64,000 nucleotides of DNA, from NCBI GenBank assembly GCA_038734275.1, contig JAVYOO010000008.1, positions 29,228 to 93,227 of the forward strand. The letters are read 5' to 3'. Shown piece after piece: positions 58,394-64,000 of this stretch. How positions within the stretch are numbered: the stretch's first letter is position 1; every line of letters begins with the position of its first letter. The notes under the pieces were generated by a model. It was not told the DNA's origin. It worked only from the letters and a program-made list of their open reading frames with translations, and did not search any database. Origin of the DNA: Archaeoglobaceae archaeon (GTDB taxonomy: Archaea > Halobacteriota > Archaeoglobi > Archaeoglobales > Archaeoglobaceae). Made by a program: the position numbers and the translations under genes.

Positions 58394-58552
58394 ATGAACA
58401 AACTGAGAAAGCTCCTTCTTGAGTTTGAAGAAAACGAGGATCATTCCACACTCAAGGAACTCCTCAAAACTATCATCAAAAAACTCGAAGAAATCGAGGA
58501 TGAGCTCTCAAATCAGGATGTGGAGATCGAGAAAGTGAAGAGGAGCCTATGA
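58394..58552 (+). CDS. Small coiled-coil element protein (52 residues)
   Basis: Begins MNKLRKLLLEFEENEDHSTL, then KELLKTIIKKLEEIEDELSN, a heptad-like pattern of leucine and isoleucine with alternating charge, suggesting a short coiled coil. A GGTGATG site precedes the ATG. It overlaps the next gene as ATGA. No family is recognised. Confidence 0.55.
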   Translation: MNKLRKLLLEFEENEDHSTLKELLKTIIKKLEEIEDELSNQDVEIEKVKRSL

Positions 58553-58710
58553 GGAATACGCTAATCGATCTTGGTCTTGGGAAGAAAGTTTCTGAATATG
58601 ACTGCTACATCTGTAATGGTCTTGGAGATTGCAAGTATCGGATAGAGTTCCGATATTCGATTTACTGCGTGAAGGATGCCGAGAAAATTGATGATCGGTT
58701 GATTCTATGA
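58549..58710 (+). CDS. Small zinc-finger-like element protein (53 residues)
   Basis: MRNTLIDLGLGKKVSEYDCY is followed by ICNGLGDCKYRIEFRYS and YCVKDAEK. Four cysteines in a C-x2-C-x5-C-x12-C order suggest a small metal-binding module. ATGA overlaps link it to genes on both sides. Function unknown. Confidence 0.5.
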   Translation: MRNTLIDLGLGKKVSEYDCYICNGLGDCKYRIEFRYSIYCVKDAEKIDDRLIL

Positions 58711-59018
58711 ACTACCTTCAAAAGTTCAAGCCAAAGCCGAAGATCAGGATAGAGGAGCCAAAGAAGGATCAAAATACTCAGATCGCAATCACAATCAGAA
58801 AGAAGTCAAAGCATGTGGAAAGAAAGAGAAAGCCGAGCTGTCTTGATTGCATCGATGGAAAGCTGATCAAAACCGATGACAACTTTAAGGGTAAGACTGA
58901 AGTCTATTGCTATATGTGGGATCTCATAGTCCATCCGCATCAAGCGAGGATCTGTTCTCGTTTCTGTCCACGAAGTGGTGAGAAGGATGGAGGAAGAAGG
59001 AGAAGTAGAAGAGTTTGA
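58707..59018 (+). CDS. Small element protein with cysteine cluster
   Basis: A 103-residue basic protein. The N-terminal half is lysine-rich (FKPKPKIRIEEPKKDQ, KKSKHVERKRK). CLDCIDGK, YCYMWD and CSRFCPRSG give two CxxC-like pairs for a zinc site. It resembles short zinc-binding proteins of archaeal and haloarchaeal elements only in general layout. Coupled to its upstream neighbour as ATGA. Confidence 0.55.
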   Translation: MNYLQKFKPKPKIRIEEPKKDQNTQIAITIRKKSKHVERKRKPSCLDCIDGKLIKTDDNFKGKTEVYCYMWDLIVHPHQARICSRFCPRSGEKDGGRRRSRRV

Positions 59019-59169
59019 AGAAACCAAGAGGGTTAAAATGGTTGAAATCGATTATAATTGGGGAAAAGACGGGAATGGCTTGATGATAACTGTGAGAGAC
59101 GACGATCTTAATGCTTTGGAACTTGCGAAAATTGCATTAAAGATTTATAAAAAAGTTAAGAGCGTATGA
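58987..59169 (+). CDS. Small acidic element protein
   Basis: A 60-residue protein: MEEEGEVEEFEETKRVKMVE, then GLMITVRDDDLNALELAKIA and a lysine-rich end. GGTGAGAAGG lies just upstream of ATG 58987. It overlaps the recombinase gene as ATGA. No family is recognised. Confidence 0.5.
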   Translation: MEEEGEVEEFEETKRVKMVEIDYNWGKDGNGLMITVRDDDLNALELAKIALKIYKKVKSV

Positions 59170-59651
59170 CATGGGATCAAGGGCTTGATTTCGAAAAAAC
59201 TTTAAAAAAGCTCCTGAGGGATTATCAGGAAGAGGAGAATTTGCGAAGGAAGACGAAGCTCGCAATTCTCATAACTCAGCTCCGCAATGGCTCAAGAATT
59301 TCGGAAGCCATAGAGGCGATAAGCCTATTCAAGTCCACAGGAGAGCGAGAGCTTGCGGTTAAAGTCAGGAAGAAGCGAGGGAAAGAGGAGTTCAGGAAGA
59401 TGATAATCCCCGAGCAGATCAAAGCCAACCACATTGTGGAAATCCCGAGCAAGGAAGCGGTGATCATGTTCGCAAAGCGGAGATATGATTTCAACACTCA
59501 CAGCTTACGCTATGCGTTCATAAGCTACCTTGCAAAGCGTGGAGTAAGCCCGCAAATCATAGCGAAGATAACTCGCCATAGTAAGCTCGATATGATCCTC
59601 AACTACACTCAGGAGAAGCTCGCGGATGAGATTTTGATCAAGCTTCCTTAA
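59166..59651 (+). CDS. Minimal tyrosine recombinase
   Basis: A 161-residue protein equal to little more than the catalytic domain. NGSRISEA (first Arg near 44), NTHSLRYAFISYLAKRGV (H-x-x-R near 112-115), ITRHSKLDMILNYTQ (second His near 137, Tyr near 146) complete the R-H-R-H-Y set. The separate N-terminal core-binding domain is absent. Possible roles are resolution of multimers or inversion; the integration enzyme is the SSV-type gene to the right. Last gene of the rightward operon. Confidence 0.85.
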   Translation: MTWDQGLDFEKTLKKLLRDYQEEENLRRKTKLAILITQLRNGSRISEAIEAISLFKSTGERELAVKVRKKRGKEEFRKMIIPEQIKANHIVEIPSKEAVIMFAKRRYDFNTHSLRYAFISYLAKRGVSPQIIAKITRHSKLDMILNYTQEKLADEILIKLP

Positions 59652-60070
59652 ACATATTATTTCTGTTTATCCAACACCTTATTAAACACCTTATATTAAC
59701 TTATTATATTAACTTATGGCTGTATGATAACGTTTTTGGGTCAAAACTGTTATCTTACACATTCAGAGGTTCAACAGTAAGATAACGCAAAAAATCGTTC
59801 AACATGTTCACAGACCTATGAACAAGGGTAAAACGAAGGGTAAAATGAGCAGACTGTAATATATAATCTGAAAGGTTAGTGTGAATTATTCCACAGCTTT
59901 ATTCACATTATAATTGGAACAGCTCTCTAAATCAGTTTTTGGCAAAATTGGGATAGAAAAGGGCTTTATATTGAGCTCCATAATGTGGTGCTACTTTGCA
60001 TGAATATTCTCTAATCGTTTTTCTGCGGAGATGTGGATTATAGCTTAAAATAAAAGATCCGATAAAAATC
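59652..60070. other. Repeat-rich noncoding region, possible replication origin
   Basis: About 420 AT-rich bases without genes. AACACCTTAT occurs twice 12 bases apart (59673, 59685). A 13-base unit TTATATTAACTTA is repeated in tandem from 59691 to 59717. An inverted repeat GTTATCTTAC/GTAAGATAAC spans 59749-59786. Further short dyads (GTTCA...TGAAC near 59807-59822; GTGAAT...ATTCAC near 59880-59909) follow. The mix of AT-rich tandem repeats and dyads in the only long gap of the element is typical of plasmid or viral origins, but this is inference. Confidence 0.45.
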
Positions 60071-61276
60071 CTAATGGCTTTTCGGTTCAAGAGTGTTGAT
60101 CAATCCATCCACAACCTTAGAATACCAGTTATCCGCTTGAACGGTCTTAGCGAGATAATGAGCGGATCCAACGGTTATGGAGGCTCTTCCCTGAATGAAG
60201 TCCGCAACACTTTCGGGAACTCCATTCATGATCAGGAAGTTGAAGTTCCATTTTCGGATTGTGCTTGCGGAAACTCTTCCGAGCTGTGTTTCATCCCTTG
60301 CAACATCGTAGTGGATATCAAGCTTTTTGAATTCCACGATGGTGGGAGAATATATCCAGTAAGACTTTTTTCTTCCTCTTGAGGAGCGATAAGCCGAGCA
60401 TCTCTTGACTTTCTCGTTTACAACCACAACATCATCGGAATTGAAGGAGTTAAGAGTTCTTATTATGTGCTTTAGCCTTACTCCAGAGAAAACCATTAAC
60501 TTGAAGATCAGTTTTATTTCTTCTCTCTTGATTTCAGAATAAGCTTTTCTGAGTTCTTCATCGGTTATGTAGACTTCTTTTACTCCGAATTTTGGGATTT
60601 TGCATTTCTTTCTCCACTTGCTCAACGGAAATTCTCCGATGAAGTCCACATCCTGCTCCTCAAGGAAGTTGAAGAAGTTTCTCAATCCCTTGTGGATTTT
60701 GTCTCCATTGGCTTCGAGGAGAATCTCTTCAAGATCATTCGGAGTTGAAACATCTTCTAAGTCTCCAGAGTATTTCTTTATTGCGGAAATGTAGTCTTTA
60801 GCGGTGCTTTCCATTATTTTCCCGGATTTTACTCTATTTTGAAGCCACTTTATAAAACTGCCTTCATATTGTTTGTAAAAGCTCAAAAACGAAAATAGAA
60901 CGGGTTCTGAGCCTGTTTTTTCAAAAATGATTTTGCGAGGCGGAGGCCCCGGGTTCAAATCCCGGCGAGTCCATTTCTTGCGATAATCTGAGACTTCATA
61001 AAGATCGTAGTTAAATTCTCGATTTTTTGAATGGCTTGATTTTCGGTTTGGAGAGTTTGGAGTTTTATTTTCGTTGGATATCTCATATGCGAAAAAATTT
61101 CTCATATGAGATTTGCCTTTCTTAGTATCAAACTCTTTTACCAATTCGAGTATTTTCCGCTCGATTAAATCCGAAATGGAGACACTTTGAACTTTAGAAA
61201 TCTCTCGCAACTCTGAGAGAAGATTTTTATCCACACGGAGTAAGAAGTTAACTCTACCGCTTGGCTTCCTTCCCAT
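60071..61276 (-). CDS. int: SSV-type tyrosine integrase, chimeric full-length gene
   Basis: A 401-residue protein. Residues 1-52 (GRKPSGRVNFLLRVDKNLLS, SVSISDLIERKILELV) look like a ribbon-helix-helix domain. Residues about 65-105 match the left fragment. KKWTRRDLNPGPPPRK is the tRNA-Ala 3' half in antisense, so the attachment site lies inside the gene. The catalytic domain follows, with SGVRLKHI, RGRKKSYW, SASTIRKW and GSAHYLAK (Arg, Lys, Arg and Tyr), the reduced R-K-R-Y set known from SSV-type enzymes. The part left of 60932 belongs to the element; the part right of 60973 lies outside it, so this intact gene is a junction product. ATG 61276 is used. Confidence 0.85.
   Translation of the reverse strand: MGRKPSGRVNFLLRVDKNLLSELREISKVQSVSISDLIERKILELVKEFDTKKGKSHMRNFFAYEISNENKTPNSPNRKSSHSKNREFNYDLYEVSDYRKKWTRRDLNPGPPPRKIIFEKTGSEPVLFSFLSFYKQYEGSFIKWLQNRVKSGKIMESTAKDYISAIKKYSGDLEDVSTPNDLEEILLEANGDKIHKGLRNFFNFLEEQDVDFIGEFPLSKWRKKCKIPKFGVKEVYITDEELRKAYSEIKREEIKLIFKLMVFSGVRLKHIIRTLNSFNSDDVVVVNEKVKRCSAYRSSRGRKKSYWIYSPTIVEFKKLDIHYDVARDETQLGRVSASTIRKWNFNFLIMNGVPESVADFIQGRASITVGSAHYLAKTVQADNWYSKVVDGLINTLEPKSH
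60932..60973 (+). repeat. Right attachment site (attR), 3' half of tRNA-Ala
   Basis: Copy of the tRNA-Ala 3' half with T stem CCGGG/CCCGG, where the complete tRNA at 51083 has TCGGG/CCCGA. The two differences keep the pair intact (C-G for T-A). The following 116 bases match those after the left copy with about 10 mismatches. Confidence 0.92.
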
Positions 61277-61454
61277 GTGTGGAGTTGGCAACTACCTTGA
61301 TGAAAAACCACCCTTCAACTCTATAAATCTCAGCTTTGCAACCGATAAGCTCGGAAAATTCCACTGGCAACCACAAGTAAGGGTATTCGAAGCTTTCTTT
61401 GGCTTTCTTTTTCCGAATAAAGACTTTTCCGATAAAATCTTTTTCTACAATAAT
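61254..61454 (-). pseudogene. AbrB-like relic without start codon
   Basis: The open frame reads DFIGKVFIRKKKAKESFEYP, LPVEFSELIGCKAEIYRV and WFFIKVVANS, parallel to the AbrB-like domain of the left integrase fragment. The position of the left copy's ATG is AAA here, and no ATG, GTG or TTG precedes the conserved part (only ATT codons). It overlaps the integrase start. It is most simply the decayed upstream gene of an older element. Confidence 0.65.
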
Positions 61455-61485
61455 CTACAATACAATGAGCAACAAAAAATAAAAA

Positions 61486-63444
61486 TCAAATAACCTGATA
61501 TCCAAACATTACGCTAAATCCAACGTATGCGATCAGCACCATTATCAGAGAGTGTTTCATTCCAGCGGAAATGCTTCCTTCACCCATTACTCCTGCTACA
61601 AGGCCACCAAAAAGTCCCTGGAATATTGCTGCGTGCATGAAAACGTTTCTGTAAGTTACAACATCGATATTTTTAAGGATTGAGAATTGCGAACCTCCTG
61701 ATGCCTGAACCTGTGCAGCTGCCTGAGCGAGTGTTGAAAGGAAAGTTGAGGCAATTATGTAGACGATTCCAATAAAGACAAAGAATGCAATATAGATTAT
61801 GACGACGTAAGTGAACATGCTCGTCGCTCTTTCTCTTCGGAGCAGTTCTGCTGCACTCGCGTCTTTTGCTGAGGTAGTTAGAACTTCCGTTACATTCCCG
61901 CTTGATTTCAGTGCTTCGTTTAGTAAAGCAATTGTTCTGGACACCTCAAATATCCTGAGCCTATTGGCGAATCTTATTAGGGCATCACCAAGACTGACAC
62001 CCCATTCAAGATTAGCCTTTATTTTTCTTATTTCTTTCTTCAATGGGCTTGTATCTGTCTTTGCAAGCATCGTAATTGCTCTATAAATTGACATCCCGCT
62101 CTCATTGGCAGAGGCCAATTTGTTCAGGAAAATAGGGGTAAGTCTCATGAAAATTCTGACCCCTCTTCTGCTCCATTCATAGAATATGACAAAGGGTGTA
62201 AGCACTATTATCATTGCAATAAATATATAATCATCTATATTGAAGAACCAGTATTTTGGATCCATCCCAGCTATGTAGGGTGTGGTGAGTAGTCCATATG
62301 CTATGAATATTAGAGCTACCGGTATTGAGATAGCAAATGTATAAAGCGGATTTTCACGCAAAAGCGCGATCGGATTCTTGAGTTTTTTCATCAATTGTCT
62401 TGTTTTCACCTTTCTCTGGATGTCTTTACTCTTCTCTATATCCAAATCCTTTGCTTTTGGTATGTAAATGTATCTTTCACGAAGCTGTGGAACCTTTTCA
62501 CCCGAAGATGGTGTCATTAGTTTGATGATTACTGCAAACATGAATGAACCAATCGGGATTACTAAGTAGATTATTGCGAAAATTGCAACATCGTTCGCGC
62601 TTCCCATCACTGACATGACTGACTGAATTATTATCAAAAAGAGCGGACCGGCAACGAGTGCGGTGACATAGGTTTCAGCCATCAGGGCTAAGAATTCTAT
62701 GAAGCTCTTCTGGTCTTGTCTGGCCTTTTCAAAGTAGAAATCTGCTCTTTCTTCAAAATACTTTGTGATATCTCCGCCACTGTCTATTATAGTAATCAGA
62801 CCATGGAGAAAATCCCTGAAGTTTGTAGATGGCGAAACTTCGATTGCATTTGCGAGTGCAGTTCTTAAATCCTTTCCCAACCCCTCTATTTCCCAGAGAA
62901 TTCTCGAAGCTTCCTTTGAAACTTCTCCGTAAACTTCGTGGTTGTCTGCAAGTGCCTTGAGAATCTGCACTAAATTCATGCCACCTCTGCTCAGCGATAG
63001 CATGAAGGTAATTGCATGGGGCAGAGTTCGGTCAATTTTGTTTTTTCTATCGCTGATGACTGTAGATGGATAAATTGCAAATATTAAATTCCCTAAATAG
63101 TATAATCCGAGAGTTATAAGAATGGACAAAATCCCTACATAGACAAATGTTCTATAAAACATCCAATATGTCGCATAGGGTTCTGGAATCCCTATCGTAA
63201 AGAGTGGTGGAATTCCTATAAAGTTCACTATCAGATAGGCTATTATAAGTCCAAGTATAGCTCCAGAAACTCCAAAGAGGAAAGAGAACATTCTTGCAGT
63301 TGCCACATACATCTCGGGGGGCATTGAAATCATCGCTTTTTTCAGATTTCTATCCAATTCGTAATATTTGTGCTTGTTCTTCTCTATATCCTTCGCGAAC
63401 AGTTTGTATCCTAAATAAGTAAGAGAATTTGCCTTCTTAAACAT
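61486..63444 (-). CDS. Type II/IV secretion F-family membrane protein (TadC/FlaJ-like)
   Basis: A 652-residue polytopic membrane protein with two T2SF domains. The first (around residues 130-260) contains TLPHAITFMLSLSRGGMNLVQ and FRDFLHGLITIIDSGGDITK. The second (around 430-560) contains RLTPIFLNKLASANESGMSI and FEVSRTIALLNEALKSSGNV. This doubled layout is common in archaeal pilus or archaellum-like systems, where it forms the membrane platform for the ATPase. It overlaps the ATPase gene by eight bases. No pilin gene is in view. Confidence 0.9.
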   Translation of the reverse strand: MFKKANSLTYLGYKLFAKDIEKNKHKYYELDRNLKKAMISMPPEMYVATARMFSFLFGVSGAILGLIIAYLIVNFIGIPPLFTIGIPEPYATYWMFYRTFVYVGILSILITLGLYYLGNLIFAIYPSTVISDRKNKIDRTLPHAITFMLSLSRGGMNLVQILKALADNHEVYGEVSKEASRILWEIEGLGKDLRTALANAIEVSPSTNFRDFLHGLITIIDSGGDITKYFEERADFYFEKARQDQKSFIEFLALMAETYVTALVAGPLFLIIIQSVMSVMGSANDVAIFAIIYLVIPIGSFMFAVIIKLMTPSSGEKVPQLRERYIYIPKAKDLDIEKSKDIQRKVKTRQLMKKLKNPIALLRENPLYTFAISIPVALIFIAYGLLTTPYIAGMDPKYWFFNIDDYIFIAMIIVLTPFVIFYEWSRRGVRIFMRLTPIFLNKLASANESGMSIYRAITMLAKTDTSPLKKEIRKIKANLEWGVSLGDALIRFANRLRIFEVSRTIALLNEALKSSGNVTEVLTTSAKDASAAELLRRERATSMFTYVVIIYIAFFVFIGIVYIIASTFLSTLAQAAAQVQASGGSQFSILKNIDVVTYRNVFMHAAIFQGLFGGLVAGVMGEGSISAGMKHSLIMVLIAYVGFSVMFGYQVI

Positions 63445-64000
63445 TCTCCCACCCTATTTCCTTCAATATTTTAGCAGGCTTGTTCTGATACGTGTGGATT
63501 ATATTACTAACTTTTCTAAAATCCCTTATATTATGACTCACCATGAACTCCAGCACTTTCCTACGGCGGAGCAGTTCTTCACTCAGCTCCTTCACGCTCC
63601 AGCCTCTGTGCTTCCTTATCTCTTCCAGAGCTTTGGAAGTTCCGACCATCACGTGCTCATCCTTTACGCTGTCCCACTGGAAAACAGTCGAAGTTCGGAG
63701 CATCTTTGTGTGCGGATCCAGGCCAACGATCTCAGCAATCTCTATGTTCCTTCTCACCCTGCGATCATTCACATAAGTCTGGGCCTGAATGCTTATTATG
63801 TTCAGCGCTTCAAGCATCGCTCTCGGCACTTCAATTGGTGGATTTTCAAGGCGGTGGATTGCTCCGCTAACGCTGTCAGCGTGCAGCGTTGAATATGTTG
63901 TATGTCCGGTCGTCATCGCCTGGAAGAGCGTTAAGGCTTCTCTGCCACGAACCTCACCCACTATTATGTATTCAGGCCTCTGCCTCAATGCAGCCCTGAG
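63437..64000 (-). CDS. Type II/IV secretion ATPase (partial, 5' end outside window)
   Basis: The C-terminal 187 residues of a GspE/VirB11-like ATPase. LRQRPEYIIVGEVRGREALT is Walker B with its arginine, preceded in frame by coding sequence up to the window edge. MTTGHTTYSTLHADSV is the His box. The rest (RRNIEIAEIVGLDPHT, LLRRRKVLEFMVSHNIRD) is the usual C-terminal region of archaeal pilus ATPases. It powers assembly together with the TadC-like protein downstream. Confidence 0.92.
   Translation of the reverse strand, partial: LRAALRQRPEYIIVGEVRGREALTLFQAMTTGHTTYSTLHADSVSGAIHRLENPPIEVPRAMLEALNIISIQAQTYVNDRRVRRNIEIAEIVGLDPHTKMLRTSTVFQWDSVKDEHVMVGTSKALEEIRKHRGWSVKELSEELLRRRKVLEFMVSHNIRDFRKVSNIIHTYQNKPAKILKEIGWENV

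Larger units (their letters stand above)
51113..60931. mobile_element. Integrated element of about 9.8 kb in tRNA-Ala
   Basis: The element is bounded by duplicated tRNA-Ala 3' halves. It contains an SSV-type integrase whose gene includes the attachment site, a replication module (PrimPol-like primase, UvrD-like helicase, nuclease), a regulator with AbrB-like proteins and a chain of very small genes. No capsid, VP1-like coat or conjugation genes are recognisable, so it may be a plasmid or a virus with unfamiliar structural proteins. The inner genes run rightward from 52717; the regulators at the left end and the integrase at the right end run leftward. Confidence 0.9.

Noticed and set aside
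58015..58444. Two leftward frames with similar peptides in the element
   Set aside because: The likeness comes from the 64-base DNA repeats; both frames are antisense to the rightward operon.

Overview
The window is archaeal. It carries an archaeal-type ribosomal protein cluster (eS4, eL19 and eL32 together with the universal proteins, an RNase P Rpp29 gene and SecY), an archaeal archaellum/pilus-type secretion pair, GGTG-type ribosome binding sites, TATA boxes close to start codons, and a CRISPR repeat that I recall from Archaeoglobus fulgidus. Gene content (UbiD, DUF2070, ornithine-cyclodeaminase-like TIGR00300 protein, FeoAB, PRC-barrel, SCP2) suits a member of the Archaeoglobales; I cannot name the species.

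Layout. 1-17,700: core metabolism and housekeeping (ilvD, a RaSEA-type radical SAM enzyme, rhomboid protease, SCP2 protein, PRC-barrel protein, tRNA-His, Nudix hydrolase, hisD, a CBS protein with an HPF-like tail, DUF2070, UbiD, argB with two co-transcribed genes, feoAB behind a DtxR-like palindrome). 17,767-29,312: a complete type I-B CRISPR-Cas locus. A 19-repeat array is read leftward from a leader shared with the rightward cas4-cas1-cas2 genes; the leftward interference operon is cas6-cas8(Cst1)-cas7-cas5-cas3. Two toxin-antitoxin modules (HEPN/MNT and VapBC) sit between adaptation and interference genes. 29,481-35,621: an intron-bearing tRNA-Ser, a radical SAM protein, an SF1 helicase, a macro-domain protein, an FAH-family enzyme, tRNA-Ile, membrane proteins and pyrK. 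35,664-51,023: cbf5, a SPOUT methyltransferase and the long L3-to-SecY ribosomal operon, ending in a YidC-like protein and cytidylate kinase, with almost every gene overlapping or abutting the next.

51,083-61,457: an integrated element of about 9.8 kb lies in the 3' half of tRNA-Ala(TGC). It has a divergent regulator region, AbrB-like proteins, a PrimPol-type primase (probably split by a frameshift), a UvrD-like helicase, a PD-(D/E)XK-type nuclease, a chain of tiny coupled zinc-finger-like genes, a minimal tyrosine recombinase, a repeat-rich possible origin and an SSV-type integrase. The integrase gene carries the attachment site inside its coding sequence. Unusually, the sequence beyond the right attachment site is a second, older copy of the integrase 5' region. 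The junction therefore restores a full-length chimeric integrase, which points to successive or tandem integration at the same tRNA. 61,486-64,000: a TadC/FlaJ-like membrane protein and the C-terminal part of its secretion ATPase, cut by the window end.
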